A stretch of 64,000 bases of DNA from Numida meleagris (GCF_002078875.1 NC_034411.1:6751986-6815985); one strand, 5' to 3'. Shown: positions 23,610-36,995, numbered from the stretch's first letter. Notes: generated from the sequence alone by a model not told the origin. Numbers and translations are program-made.

Positions 23610-26585
23610 GTGTTTACAAGATTCATTCGAGGCACAGCAGGCAGTAGTCACATTGTAATATTCACCTTAACGGAGATAATTTGATTTTCAACCTGGTTAT
23701 CATGCATTTGGACATAACGATACATGAAAATATATGCTTTAGCAGTGCATTTTAAACAAGGTTGCACGCTTTAAGTCGGAATATATTAGAGGTGAGCGCT
23801 GATTTTAACAATTGCAGAAGTCCTGGAAAGCAGTGTTCAGCATTCAGCATGTTACAAAATTACCAAAAGGAAGCCAAATTCTAATATGTTTCCTCTGGGT
23901 AACCATTTCTGGGCTGAACTCGAAAGGATGGATTTCCCCGAGTTTGAAGTCTCACAAGGTGTATGTGTTTATCCCGTTTGAGAGCCCTAGGTACTAATGG
24001 AATTTCTTTTTTGAGTCCCAGGTTGTGTCCAGACTTGAAAATTAAGGAAGTCCCACAGCCTTTCTGAGCTTTACACTGGGAGGAAAATGAACTGCCTGAG
24101 CAGAGGATGAATGTTGTCTTGGGTCACCATCAAGATCTTGACCTGCCTAACTGATGTGACTCAGGGAAAGAGGTATGTCAATGCTCATCAGGAGCACTTC
24201 CTCGTTTACTGCTTCCTGGAGCAGTGAGAGAGATAAGGGGATTTATCAGCAATTTAATTATAGTTGTAACACACTGTAGTTGTAACATTCTTTACGCAAG
24301 ACAGAAAGGAGTCTGCTGTTTGCACTGCAAGATTTCGAGCTCAACTTAAACCTGAAGTGCATGGACGTGGTTGGGCATGATCTTGTGAATCACCTGAAGC
24401 ATGTTTGCAACAAACAAAAGCCATCATAATTCTCCCAAAGTCAACAAAGGTGAGCGTGCTTATACGAATGGGGCATTTGGCCCAAATCCAGCTGGAGTCT
24501 TCCCAGTGTCACACCTCTGAATCTTCTGAGGTTTTCTCAGAGTCATTAATATTGAGGCTGTATGGTACCCAAGGCAATTATCCATTACTGCTTGGGCTCG
24601 GCCCAGGAGTTATTCCACAACATGTTGCCTCATTAGTGTAATATAATAGAAAAATAGAAACAAACTAGTAACTAGGAAAATGAGTGTGGTAAAGGAAAAT
24701 AATGTAAAAGATACAAGCTGGGGTGGGTTCCTCTGGTGGAATGAATCAGTGCAGTGCTATCACCTCCCGTGAGGCTCTGCCAGCTTATGCCTTGCGACGC
24801 TCTGGCCCATGATTATTAGGAAAGTATGTTGTTGATATGCTCTATAATGGCTTCCATTACCAGCCCATGCTAAAAGAAGCAGCTGGTGAAAGTTATGTTT
24901 ATGTTCCACAGATGGATCGGCAATGGCAGATACATAGCTCTGTGTCTGGTAAACAGGTGTTGGACTTTATATTTCCTAGCTAGCCAGAAAAGTCAGAACC
25001 TTGGTGAGGGGTGTAGACAAAGGAGATCAATTTAGCTGTTGAAAAGGAAGAAACAGTTATTTTTGGTTGCATTTTATCTTCTTTTAAAATGGTGAGTAGC
25101 GTCCTGAAATGATTCCTGCCTTTTATCAGGTGAGCCCCCGTGGTCTAACTGATTGGGAAGGAAAATTAGCAGAGGGGCAAAAAGCCTAAAGCTCCTTCTT
25201 GCAAATGGGGCTATTCAAATGATACTCTTGCACCTCCTTCCTTTCTTGCCTGTTTTCAGCAGGGGAGGGAAGCGCTTTGGCTTCAGACAAAGCAAAATGG
25301 GCCGATAATGCAGTCAAAACTTCCTGTGCCGGAGGAATAGCTTCACCAGTTGCTGCAGTGCAGAATAAGACTTGTTGAAATTACAGCCAAGTTTAGCTAT
25401 GCCTTTGCTGGGAGGTGGGAAATATAATCCTTTTCTTAAGAAGAAATGTTTTGCGAACCATTTCCAACACCTGTAAATGTAATACTTATGGGTGCACGGT
25501 CAGTGCAGGAGAACAATTGCTTTTCAGCTTACTCAAAATAGAGCATTTATTTTGACCATGTTTATTCATTTCTGATTGCTCAGAAAACCAAAAAACAGCT
25601 GGGATTTTTTCTGGCCTCTGGATGACAAACATTTCTAGATGGAAGAATGACAACATGTAAATTTCTGGGTGAATATCACTGAGCCTAAAATTCCTTAAAC
25701 TCTGAGGATTTGGGAGCATTTTCACAGATACCCAGTGGTAGGCTGAGTACTCATTAATAACTAATATTATGATTCTCTCTGAATTATAGTGATCCAGATC
25801 CAACACTTCTGGTTGCAAATCAGGTTATTATTTTACACTTTGACCAGCTCTGGGGAAAGCTCCTTAATATGAAATGCGAAGAAGTAGCCTAAGGGAATAG
25901 AGCAGCCTGGCAGCGTGCGCCTAAAACTCTCCCACATTGCTATCACATGTTCATCCTACTGGCAGAAGGCTAAATGCATGCTGCTGACTCTTTGCAACCA
26001 GTGGCCTGGTGGGCAGGAGTGGTTCTCCAGGGCAAGAGCTGACCCAATGTGCAGGAAGAGCGGCTGGGACAGCCCCGGGTAGGTCTGAAGAGAAGTTCAA
26101 CTTCAGTGTTGTTAACTCATTATCACGCCTGTTTTATTGAAACCAAACCCCTCAAAGAGGCAGCGTTAGGATCAGCGTGTAATGTTGGGAAGGTGGCTGT
26201 TCGAATGAAGTGTGAGCAGCGTGTGTTTTCATGCTTCTGTTGTAGATGTAATATATGAGGGAATAGTGAGAGCAGCAGGTGTTGTCAGAATTTATGGAGG
26301 AGCAGCAAGCCCAGGCGGCAGCCCCACAGGAAGAGCAGTGACAGTTACTGCAGCAAAGGAGCTCAAGAATTACAAGAGCAGGGCAGAGCTGCAGCTACTC
26401 TATAGCCTGGCCCTTGGGCAGGAACCAGCAAGACATTGACTCTGGGCTTGCATGGCCAACTCTAGCAGTAAGACTAGGAGCAATCAGGGCAACCAGTCGC
26501 CCAAGACCCGTGCTGAATGAGCGTGGCCCATGCTGTGCATGCTGATCTCTGAGCGATGGTACTGCTGCCGAGTGGGAGAGGTACA
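23610..26585. other. non-coding stretch, no gene seen
   Basis: No repeat family, coding homology or RNA gene recognised on either strand. Open frames are short and unrelated to known families. Confidence 0.5.
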
Positions 26586-26589
26586 TCTT

Positions 26590-26825
26590 GAACCAGTTGG
26601 GAATCCCAGAATAGAAGTACTGATAAAGGCTCATGGAGGAATTTAACTACCCAGACATCTGTTGAGTAACAAATACAGCTGAACATGCATCATCGCAGAG
26701 GTTCCTAAATTACAGTGAAGACAACTTTATGATCCAGAAAGTAGAGACTCCTGAGGAGAAGCCATCCTGGATCTACAGGAATATATTAATGAAATTTGCA
26801 GATGAAACTTTGCAAGTGCATTAAA
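26590..26825 (+). mobile_element. CR1 LINE ORF2 fragment (endonuclease end joined to FADD-like box)
   Basis: CR1 is the dominant non-LTR retrotransposon of birds and reptiles; its ORF2 encodes an APE endonuclease and a reverse transcriptase. From 26630 the translation reads LMEEFNYPDIC, a stop where CR1 has W, then NTAEH, RFL, and EDNFMIQKVETP. This is the C-terminal endonuclease signature (family pattern GDFNxPDICW ... RFL ... DNFLxQxVxxPT). In the same frame, 26789-26809 reads MKFADET, resembling the RT motif C box (MKFADDTKL). In an intact ORF2 these motifs are over 1 kb apart, so either an internal deletion joined them or the second match is chance. The copy is dead, with several stops. 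The left boundary is uncertain. Confidence 0.75.
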
Positions 26826-26829
26826 AATA

Positions 26830-28040
26830 TAGCAGCTCTGTGACTCTAGCCCAGTATCATATGTATTTAGAGCGGACTGTCTTCCACATCCATTTATTAA
26901 TTTTTACCATTTCATAAGTAAATGAAAGCTCAAACCCATGTTCTGCTGTCTTTAAAACTGTTTGCATCATCCATGCATGCCAGACATTTGAAATCTACAG
27001 ACTCTTAACTAATATACTTTGCAAACGTTTCTGCTGGACGACGTACAGCTCGTGACGGAGACCCAGAGAATTAGAAAAATTGACAGATAATAACACTATG
27101 CCAATTCAGTTCAAAAATGCAAAAGCATACTTTTGCAGAAGAAAAATCATTTGAAACAAATGTTGTGTAAGATGAGGAACCTTAAGACGCAGAAATATTG
27201 AAAAGATAATACTGAACAGCAAATAAGGCATAAGTTTTCAATAAGGCACAATAGGAAAGGAGGCCTATAAAGTTTTGGAGTACAAACAAAGAGATATTAT
27301 GTCACGGGGTAAAGTTCAAATAGGGCTTTTTCCCTTCCTCGTTGGTATCAGGCAATACAAAATAGGCTAGCACATTAAAATGAACAACAAAAAGGTTTTG
27401 TTGATTATCAAGATGGACTTCTGGCAGTGGAACGTAGGGGATTATGGAAAATCTGGAAGTTTTGTCTTACAGTGACACTAAGGAGAAAAAAGAAAAGCAA
27501 CCAAAAAGCCTGCAGCATTTGATTTTTATCCTAAAACAAGGGGCGCTGTGAAATCCTAGGGGAAAGATTTCTCTTAAAATTTCTCACATAAATCAGCTAG
27601 TCTTTGCCATCCTGAAAGAAAAAAACAGCCCTGAATGAATCCTGCTTCATTCCTCAGATTCAGTATATGGATAATGCAGGTTTACTCTCTAATGATTCAT
27701 TTCCTTACATCTGGAGAATGTGTCTTTTGAATTTTGTTTTGGGGGGGGGAACACATTTTTTTTTTTTCCTCTTTTGCCAGGTTTTAATTTGATGCATTCA
27801 TTTCTCCATTACCATTCTGTCCCAGCATTTATTGTCTCAAACACTATTCAGCAAAATCTCTTTCACATCTCTTCGGGAAGGTAACATTTCAGTTTCCATT
27901 TGTAACAGCAAGGTATGATCTCAGTGGGATGGTAATCTTCCTGCTAAAACAATGTTCATTAGCTTTGTGATGAAATATGCCTGTGTTATAAATATTTCCA
28001 GAAAAGAATAAAACTTTTCACTAGTCTATGTCATTCCTGA
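26830..28040. other. non-coding, A+T-rich, no gene seen
   Basis: Between the two LINE fragments I see no further recognisable retrotransposon sequence, although degraded LINE flanks could extend here undetected. Confidence 0.45.
27741..27767. repeat. G9 and T12 tracts
   Basis: GGGGGGGGG (27741-27749) and twelve T (27756-27767) separated by AACACA. Simple sequence, prone to slippage. Confidence 0.85.
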
Positions 28041-28044
28041 CATC

Positions 28045-28180
28045 TGCTATAGGACATACAGAGAAAGAAATCTACCTCCAAAAGTTATTCCAATGCAGTA
28101 TTGTATTAAGAGTGTTATCAGATAAGTCCACTCTACCCGATCAAAGGCTTTCTCAGCATCTAATATTAATAATGTTCATG
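28045..28180 (-). mobile_element. L1/Tx1-clade reverse transcriptase fragment (motif A)
   Basis: On the - strand, 28160 to 28128 translates as DAEKAFDRVEW, preceded by TLLIL. This matches the L1/Tx1 superfamily RT motif A (LLISLDAEKAFDRVEW), in which the aspartates bind catalytic metal. CR1 and L2 elements have a different motif A, so this is not part of the nearby CR1. The frame stays open from about 28175 down to a TAG at 28047, with weaker similarity after the motif (RFLSLYVL where L1-like elements have IKLLY). No other RT motif is recognisable on either side. It is an ancient, inactive fragment. Confidence 0.75.
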
Positions 28181-28184
28181 GTCT

Positions 28185-31100
28185 GAGCCTTTGCTTTTTT
28201 TTAAGATTGTAGAGTCCCCAAAGCATCACCTGAAAGGTCACTGAGGGGTCTGGGAGTGTTCAGTTCCTTGATCAGAAAGAGGCAAGGGTTCCTTTTAATC
28301 TCAGTGTTCAATTTCAGTACACAAACACACACCAAAAACAAGAATACATAATCTCTGGAAGACGAACTCAGTCCAGCAAAAGCAATAGTGGAAGACTCTT
28401 TTGTCAGAGGTGCAATCTAAGAACTACCTTTGCAGGCTAGGAATTGGAAGGAGATGATAATGATATAATGAATGAGAATCCCTCTCTGGTTAATATTTCT
28501 GTCTGAATTTTTGTTAGAATCGCAGTCAGACAAAAGCAGATTGGACACAAACATGTTGTCAACAAGATAGCAGCAGTGATATACAAACCAGCACTAATGA
28601 ACTGTCTTTACATATCCAGGGAGGCCTTCTAAAGAAAGCCTACCAACACCTGCCTGAAGGCTGTTCTTGCTTCAGGCTGGATGGATTTCCTTGCTGTTCT
28701 CAATCAAAGTTAATTTGTAATCTACAAAAACAGTCTGCTGTTAAGAGGTGGAAGCAAAACTTAAGGGTGAAAAAGCAGCGACAGAATCTCTGTCAGCCTG
28801 AAGCTTCAATTTTTCTGCCTGCTGCACCTGAACAGGCATACGCATACACTGAGCGACTCCAGCACTGCAATGGAAGGACAGGACAGAAAGAAAAGTCACT
28901 TGTGGGTCGCGTTTCTATAATAGAAAGTGTACAAAGCTCTGCGCTGGCTCTGAGCAAGGCAACTAACTTGAAAAGTACTTAGCTGAAACTCTTTCCTGGA
29001 GCATTGACTCATGCCCTCTGCTTCAACAAAGCCAGATTACAACGATTTGCCAGCGATTTTGTGGCTGCAAAATGCAGAAAGGTATTTTAATTACATTTTC
29101 CCCTGTGATCAGTTCTCTTGCCATATTCTGTGGTTGAAACCTTATTGGAATGCTTTACATAGAACAAAGACTTCTTCGGCAATTCTGCCCCATCGTCCTT
29201 CCTCTCCCCCACCCAAACTGGTCCAGGTCGTTTGGATGGAAATGCTGCTTTTATCTAAAAGGCTTTTGCCTAGGAAGTGACTGCTGATGAACAGTGCCAA
29301 GAGGAACTCTACACAATCACTGATTGCGCTTTTCTCAGTCAACGTGTGTTTCCCAAAGGAAGTGCACTGAAAAATTTGAATCAAGTTTTGAAGTGAAGCA
29401 GTGTGAACGGAATCAGAGCCATCAAGATGCTGATTTACCCCAGCTGAGGTTTCTGAACTGCACAAAAAACATATTATATGTGGATCCACTGTTTACTTAT
29501 CAGAGGGATCCAGATTCTCATGGTTTTACTTCTGTAAAAGGTAGGAGAAAGGTTTTTTGCACATTTTGCCTCATGATCAGCTCTGAAGCCTTCTCAGCAG
29601 GTAAAATTTCAACTCTGTCTTATTTGTAGCTGTACAAAGATGGCTCTTCATCCACATATACTCACCCTGAGTGGGGACAAGATCTACAACTTGCCTCACT
29701 CACCTTAATGGCCCATCTGGTGGAGGTGATGATCCCTGATGAGGTGTCCTCTTCTTTTAGGTCTCCTGAGTTGCTTATTGCAGAGGTTTGCCTCTTTCTG
29801 TCAAGTAGCACAAGCTCTTGTGTTACCTTCTGGGGGCTCACACTGCTCCTGCAAAGTCAGAAGGAGGTATTTAATATCAGATGCCAATTCCCATGAAAAG
29901 TTTGTGTGGAAGCAGGACGTGGATTTATTCTGAGGAGGAGGAGTGGGGGAGGAAGGACGGGTTGATTAGGTCCCCTTGGTTAGATTGGATCTAGTTCCTA
30001 TCTTGTGCTAATCCACCCCAGACTCCTGGCGGTAAGATCCAAAGCAGCGTAAAGCAGATAACAGGAGAAGGCTGAGGGGGCTGGTCAGGGTGTTTGTAAA
30101 TAAATCTGGAACCTGGGATCTGCAGCCTGCTTGGTTATGGTTTTGTGAAAACACAATTACAGCATAAAATGAAAGCAGGCTGTGCAATGAAAACAGGAGG
30201 AATGCCATCACCCAGGTTAGCTTGTACTGCAAACCACCCTGGTCAATCATCCGAGATGAATGGAGGTATCCGCTGAATAACCTCACTTTGCAACTTTTAT
30301 GTGAAGGCTTGATAAATGAAGTCAGGGAGAGGTACAAGAAAGTGATTAAAACCAGCCTGCGCAAAAGGCAATGATAACCTCCCTGAGCTTGGAACTTTTT
30401 TTTCCCCTTCTGCCTGAGTTTCTTGAATAATTAACCCTTTCGTCCTTCAGTCTCTGTACACAAACATTTGTATATCAGTCCGAAGCAGCTGCCTCCTGAC
30501 AGACAATTTGTCACTGGTAATAAATTGGACTCGGTGGCAAGGCCAGCCACTTCCAACAGGGATGCTTCCATCCGGGTACCACGAGCTGGAGATTCATAGT
30601 GGCCTAGATGTGACAGAAGACCTTTTCCAAAGTTTAGCTCCATCGTTTCTTGTCCCTGGGCTCTCTAAGCTGCCCAGTGGCTCAGTTAGGCACCTGCTTT
30701 TAGGCACGCTGCTGGGAGAACATGCCCCAGGTCACACAGTAGTGATGCCATTCTGCGGTTGCAGTGAGCTTGGATGGGATAGTGTTGTCACTTAAGCAAA
30801 AAAAAAAAAAAACAACAACAGCAAAAAAACCAGGCAGTTCTGGTGTTATTGTCAGGCAGGGGCCGGAATTTCTCTTTGGGGACCTGGAACCATCATCTGC
30901 CGTCTTTTGCTGTAAAATTGGTTACTCACTGGTAGGATGAGTTGGGCATGCAGAAAAGCTTCTTACCCACATGTGACATTGTTAGAGATCAATAGATTTT
31001 CCATTCTTATAGTCCATTGTGCTCCTAGGTGCTTGCAAGGGACCAGCAAAGGAGTGTAACAAGCAAACTCCTGACCAAATATGATCACAGGCTGCTTGTA

Positions 31101-34100
31101 GTTTAGTTGCTTCCGTTTTTATCTGCCTAACTGCATTAGGATACTGAACCAGTCACTTCCAAAAAAAAACAGCTGTCTGAGTTGTGGTCTCAGGTGAAGA
31201 TCTAGAGGTGAGCATTAACAAAAAACACACAAAAGCTTTCTTGCATGTCAAGAAAGAAATACAATAATAGGCATTAGGCTTTTCTTTGGGGAAAAAATCC
31301 CTAGACTTAACCCAAAGAATGGCACCAGTACCACTGCCTGTATCGAACAAAGCTGTTTAAACCCTCGCCGAGAAGCAAAATCTCAGCTGAGAATTGTCAA
31401 CAGAGCTTTCGCGACAGCCTGAAAATTAATTGTCCTCTCAAATGGCAGTCCTCAATTTAGGCGTAATCTCTCCTGCATTACTCAGGTAGCTATTGTGAAG
31501 TATCACCCCGCTTGCTGCTCTCGCTGACAGTTTCTATATCCCTTCACCACGCCCACTGGAAGGAAAACAATCACATAAATCCCTCTTTCAGGGCATGCTC
31601 AAACTCGTTTCTTATTGTGGGGCAAATTTATGGTCGCATTTACTATGTAATCTTTAAAGGGGACTGGCTGGTGGTTGAAGGTCTAAAATTACAGATGACC
31701 TGGGTGTAAGCAAAAGTGGATTTGTTAAAAAAATCTGTGCTTAAGGGAGGAGGGAAGGGGGTGAGAGAGGAGAGCTTGATGTTCCCTGTGTAGTTTATGA
31801 CCTTTCCTAAAAAAAAAAGAAAACACCCTTCGAGAAAGGTAGAAAAGCAATTCTCAGTCTGTGTCTCTAAATATCTGTTTACCCCGCTGCCATGCTGTGA
31901 GCATGCCCAGTTGGAATGATTTAGCACTCCACTGATGACTACCAACGGAAGGACTCCATGTGAAAAGGTAGTCTGCCTCGGCTAATGGGCTCTTGTTTCA
32001 AAGGGATGCTGTGTGTACATTACTAGTGTATGGAGAAGGTGCAGAAAGGCCTCAGCAGACATTAGGAATGGAGTGTTGTTGATGATGAAAAGGCACTTTG
32101 CTGTTGAGGGAATGGTGGGAGAGAAAAGGCGTATCTGTCTTTTTGATTAGAAATGCATGCTTCCTTTCATCATCTGAGCTGAAAAATTGGCTTCTGCTCT
32201 TGGTTTATGAAACCATTTTTCTTTTCCCTTCTTTCCCAGGTTTGCAAACTCTTTAATAAATTAGTTACTGTGAGGTGCATGGGTGCAACAATCACCTTAG
32301 AGGCTTTTCCCAAATGCATCTTTAATATTTTATAAGTATTTAAATGGATTTATTCAATGTGAACAGCCTGATTTATTAACACTGGCACTCTGGCAAGGAA
32401 AGGGGGTTCAATACAAATTATGTTGTGTCAGAAATTTTTAGCAGCTAGATCTCAATTTACCAATGGATTCTCGGAAGTCAGGAAATAATAGGACCCACCC
32501 CACGTTAATATTTAATCAGGCTTTGGTGCCAGGTAGGAGAAGCTGAGACACAACTAGGGGAGCCCTGTATTACATTAAAACATACATCGTGTATGTGCAC
32601 TTCTTAGATGAGGGCTGGTGGGAAGTGGATCTGTCTTTATGACAGGTAAGGGGTTCTGACCTAGAGCTGAATAAGGATGCTTTGTCAGGCACTGAGAAAT
32701 GGCCAGAAGTCGAAGGCTCATTGCAGGCATGTGCAGGAAACCTTAGTGATCAGGTGTGAAACTTGCTTCCCTCTTGACATCACAGGTCCAAGAGATACCT
32801 TTCCTTGAGCCTTTTCAGAAAATAATGGGTGACGACAGAAACACTGACTCTGACTGAACAGCAGAGCTGCTTTGCAGAGCAGTTTGTAATGAAGCAATGA
32901 GAAGAGTGCTACTAAACCCAATACTATCCTATGTAACTAGTACTCCAAGGGCTGGAGGAAGAGTGGGCTGACTGGTCTTCTGTAGATCAGCATGCTGTAC
33001 GTCACTGCTTTGAACTACCCAAAATTCATTTTCGTGCAGCGTAGGGTTATTTTTATTTAGCCTGGTACATTACCCTCATACAAACAAATAAGTTTTATAT
33101 CTGTACATAAACAGCAAACCCCTTTCTCAATGCAGATTTTGAGTAGAAATTTAAAATGCTAGGAAGCTCAAAAGCAAAGATTTTCACGGTAGTGTTCATT
33201 CACTTAAATGAAACAGATGAACATAAGGTCATGATTGCAAAATAGCTCTGCACATCAGCGGGGCTTTCCTAAATCACCGCACCCAGTGTGGAGCAATTCA
33301 GATGAGTTAGGAGTCTGCATGAAAACTGGCAACATCTCATTCCTGCTGAGGATCTCTGACACTGCCTTTCAAATCCACCCCTCAAGGCAGGGGAATATAG
33401 GTGCATGAAGGGCAAAGAAAGCTTCAACCCGCCAGAGCTGGATAAAGAGGAGAAAAAAAGGACATCTTAGATGGCATAGCTCTTCTCCTGGAGTGTTTCA
33501 GGATGACTCAGCAATGCAGAAACCAGCGGTCAAGACTGCCTGGCCATAATTGCACGGTCATGTGCTAGGGTTGGTTTTTTTTGGAGGGTGTGAACTAGAG
33601 TAGTGTCCTTGAAGTGGCTGAAATAACACTGGTGGGCACTGGCTGAAATTTTGGCCTGTAGCTGAAGCCGTGGTGGTGATGAGGTAGTCTTCCGGTGGGA
33701 ACTTTGTTCATTTTCTTTTCTCACTTAAGAATGTTTATTTCTATCACTTTAATGACATAGTGTTTTTCATTTCCCTGCGTGCCTGCTTTATTTGAAGAAA
33801 GAAGGAAGAGTTGAATTGCTAGTGCTTTGCAATGTTATTATTAAGAAAATTGGACTACGCTGCGGTAAGATGGCTAGGTCAAGAAAATAGGCTGGTTCAC
33901 ACATCTGGCTCTGCTAAATTTGATTGGAATGGTTTATTGTAAGGTTAGATTCCCAGGGCAAGAACCCATTCATTTATGCATGAGAGTTGCCTGTTCCTGC
34001 TGGCATAAGAGTCACAGTTCTTTAAGCTGAGTACTTCTTTGGGTGGAAGATAAATGGAAGAGCAGGAGCAGAATACTGTGGGAGATTCCTTTATGCTGTT

Positions 34101-35295
34101 GATGGTGAAGTCAAATTTGCGTGGAGTGCATACCTGGGAATGTTTTGGTGAGGTGACAGTAAATCCAGAACAAGTTCAACTCCACCCATGTCAGTCCTTA
34201 CAGATCCCCACAGAATCTGCCACTGGGCTGGCAGCTGGGCAAGGGGGCATTGATAGTCTCTGGTGGTAGTTCTAGCTATTACTCACATACACTCATACAG
34301 CTCCTTACGAGGAAACAGGAATATTATGGCTGGTTTCATGTAAAAGGTTAACACATGGAGTTGCACTTCTATCAGTTGTGGGAAGGAGCACAGTTCAGAA
34401 AAGAATAAACTTTTCTCAGTTCCAGGGAGGAACTGTGAAATGGTTGTGGTTACAGGTTCTGGGGACAGCAGGTACAGAAGTATCTCCTCAAGTACCAGCC
34501 ATGCTTTCCAGGAAGCAGGTCTTTAGGAGTTACTGTTCTTTAATGGATAAGAAGGCTTCATCCTATCCTTTCTGCTTTCTCCTGTTAAGCCAATGTACCG
34601 TTTGGCCTATTATTTGCTTCATATGTAGTATAAAAAATCCATGCCACAAAATTGACTTCTGAATTCGGTGATTTTACTTTTTAACCACTGCAATTTTTTG
34701 CATCTAATCTCAGTGCTCTTAGGAATGGCATGTTCCTTCTTCACCATGACATATTACACACAAATGAGGTGATCTCATTTTCCAGTTACAAGCAATGATG
34801 ATTCTTCCAGTTTTATCTCAGAATAATACCATCCTCTGTGCCAAATTTAAATACATAGATATAGATTTGCCCTAAACTCTTTTAATGTTGGGATTGAATG
34901 GGAAAGAAATACAGGAGAAAATATCAGAGGGAACAGAAGAAATTTCACAATTCACAGATGCTAATCTTAGCTACATTGATATTAGGAAACTATTAAAAAA
35001 TTATTTCTCTAAGAACATCATAGAAAATTAAAGAAATTGGCATAGATTTTTAGCTAAGTCTCATAGTTCAAAAGTTCACATGGACTTCTTGCCGCTGAAG
35101 AGTTTGAGTGGTGAGAATGATGCCCGACAGCACCAAAATTTCAGCCCTTTCTTCATCGTTACCAAATGAAACAGAGGAACTGATCCTGCAGTCTTCTGCT
35201 GATCGAGGGCTTGCTTGGAGAAGCGATCTCCCTCTGGTCCCTGGGACAGTTACCCAAGGTACTGCTTGCTATGTGAGCAGGGCTGAAGTGGTTAT
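28185..35295. other. non-coding stretch, no gene supported
   Basis: No cellular gene recognised. One open frame (30508-30795, +) is followed at once by an A15 tract, but it has no ATG start or known homology. A weak MIR-like phrase (CCCCAGGTCACACAGTAGTG, about 30728) is too short to call. The rest is unique A+T-rich sequence. Confidence 0.5.
30798..30812. repeat. A15 tract with CAACAACAGCA tail
   Basis: Fifteen A followed by CAACAACAGCAAAAAAA. The pattern resembles the tail of a retroposed sequence on the + strand, but no AATAAA precedes it within 30 bases and no parent gene is recognised. Confidence 0.8.
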
Positions 35296-35299
35296 CTCG

Positions 35300-35730
35300 G
35301 AAATCTGAATGTGATTTTAATTAGAGCCTTTATTATTGGAACAGCTGTAACCAAGGTTGTAACAGTCAATTATATATGGACCTTTATTGGCGAAGGGTGT
35401 TTAATATTAAACAATAATCGCTAACCGTGAACATACTTGATATAATAATGAACTTTATTTGAAAGATCAGCATGAGATAAAGGAGTTAAATTTAGCTGTA
35501 CGGTCCGTAACAATAACACAAGGGGATATTGTGAATTCCTTTTATTTGGAAACAGAAAACGCAGAATGTTGTTACATTATCTTTTTGAGAGCATAAAGTA
35601 AATGTTTGGTAACCAGAGATTTGTATTGCTAGAGAGAATCACTTTCGCTAAAGCTGCAGTAACGGAATGTTTAAATGTGCAGAGTTGAACTGTCAAAGCA
35701 CGTAACAACATCTTTAAATAAAATGGAAGT
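35300..35730. promoter_or_regulatory. candidate conserved non-coding element
   Basis: About 430 bases of A+T-rich but complex unique sequence. Motifs include CAATTATATATGG, two TTTATT-type cores (CCTTTATTGGCG and AACTTTATTTG), a SOX-like AAACAATAATC, TTTAATATTAAA and TGTTACATTATC. No repeats and no coding potential. A regulatory role is inferred from texture only. Confidence 0.3.
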
Positions 35731-36952
35731 GGCTAGAGCTGCCTTTATCTGTGCCGTCCTCTGACAACTGCTTAAGGTTCAATTCTGTTCCCATTGAAGT
35801 CATTAGAGATTCTCCCATTAACCTGAGACGATTCACGGCACGGCGGTGTCCAAGTGCGGAGGAAGGCGCACTGCTGGATGTGTGTTGTTTATACCAGCAC
35901 GGAGCGGGGCTGCCAGCCCACAGCGTTCCTAACTGGGACTCAGACCCCTTGCAAGAGCAGCATCAAAGGCACAAGCCTTATTCCCCACTCTGAGATGTTT
36001 TTTTGGTATTGCAGTTCTAAGTCACTGGACGTTTCTGGCAGTTACAGTGCCTAGGTTTTCAGGTTGACTAAAGGCTCGGAAAAACTTTTATACTTCTTTT
36101 GGTTCATTTTAATTAAAGCTGACGTTCTCCGATAAGCAACCGTAGGCTCAAATCACAAAGAGATTTTGCAAACTCTGCCCTGATTTTACTATAAAGCCCT
36201 GAGAAAGCAAGTGCTGGCTGGGCCACATTTCCAGCACAACAGGGTTTGGATTTCCTTTTTTGTAACTTGATATTTGTGTCAGTGGCTATGTGGGCCATTT
36301 GGCCTGGAGTGTGAGGCCCCATGCAAGTGTGGAGGCAGGTTGTCAAGTCGCCCTGAGTGTGACCGTGACCCATACAGTGCGTTTTATCCTCATCTATCCT
36401 CCAGCCCGCTCTTCCACTCTGACAGGAGGACAAGCCACGTATCGGTTTCCTTTTTCAGTTCCCAGAGGCTTAACTATGAGCCAGCACTTTGGATTGACAT
36501 TTGGGCTTGGGTCTTTCTCTTCAGACCCACTCTCCTCCTTCTGGCACTTGGTGGACCAAGGTTCTGCAAACAGACGATGCCTTTATCAGAGCTGAAATAG
36601 CCCAGCTAGACCTCCCTCCCAATTCTCGGTTTCCAAAATGCAGCTCAAGTTCTTAACTGGGTAACCTGAACTTCTCTGTAATCTAGGTATCAGTATGCAT
36701 GGGTGTAATGGACATGTCAGTGCTGTGTACGCTAACACTTTAAGTCATATAATGGGCTTGTTCACTGGAAGAGTAAACACTCCGTGCCATTTAACTGCAA
36801 ACCAGGGGGTGACACGAAGGAGAATTTTAGCGGAAAGTTTATCTCTGATGTAAAAGCTGCTGTTTTCCTTTCGCAGATTTTGGGGGTTATCTACAGCAGT
36901 GGTACTCTCCTGAATTTTGAGACTTGGTTGTCTAATCAAGACATTTGAGTGA

Positions 36953-36995
36953 GGCAGGGGAGGGGGGGGGGAAGAGGAAAGGCAAAGGAGAAGAT
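36953..36995. repeat. G-rich purine tract
   Basis: GCAGGGGAGGGGGGGGGG followed by GAAGAGGAAAGGCAAAGGAG. It is a polypurine mirror-like stretch with potential to form a G-quadruplex or triplex. It is likely simple-sequence expansion. Confidence 0.8.

Noticed and set aside
30725..30760. CCCCAGGTCACACAGTAGTG, similar to the MIR core phrase cccaaggtcacacagctagt
   Set aside because: The match is a single 20-base phrase without the flanking MIR segments.
30508..30795. Open frame ending at an A15 tract, like a processed pseudogene
   Set aside because: No ATG start, no upstream AATAAA, no recognisable parent protein and no visible target-site duplication.
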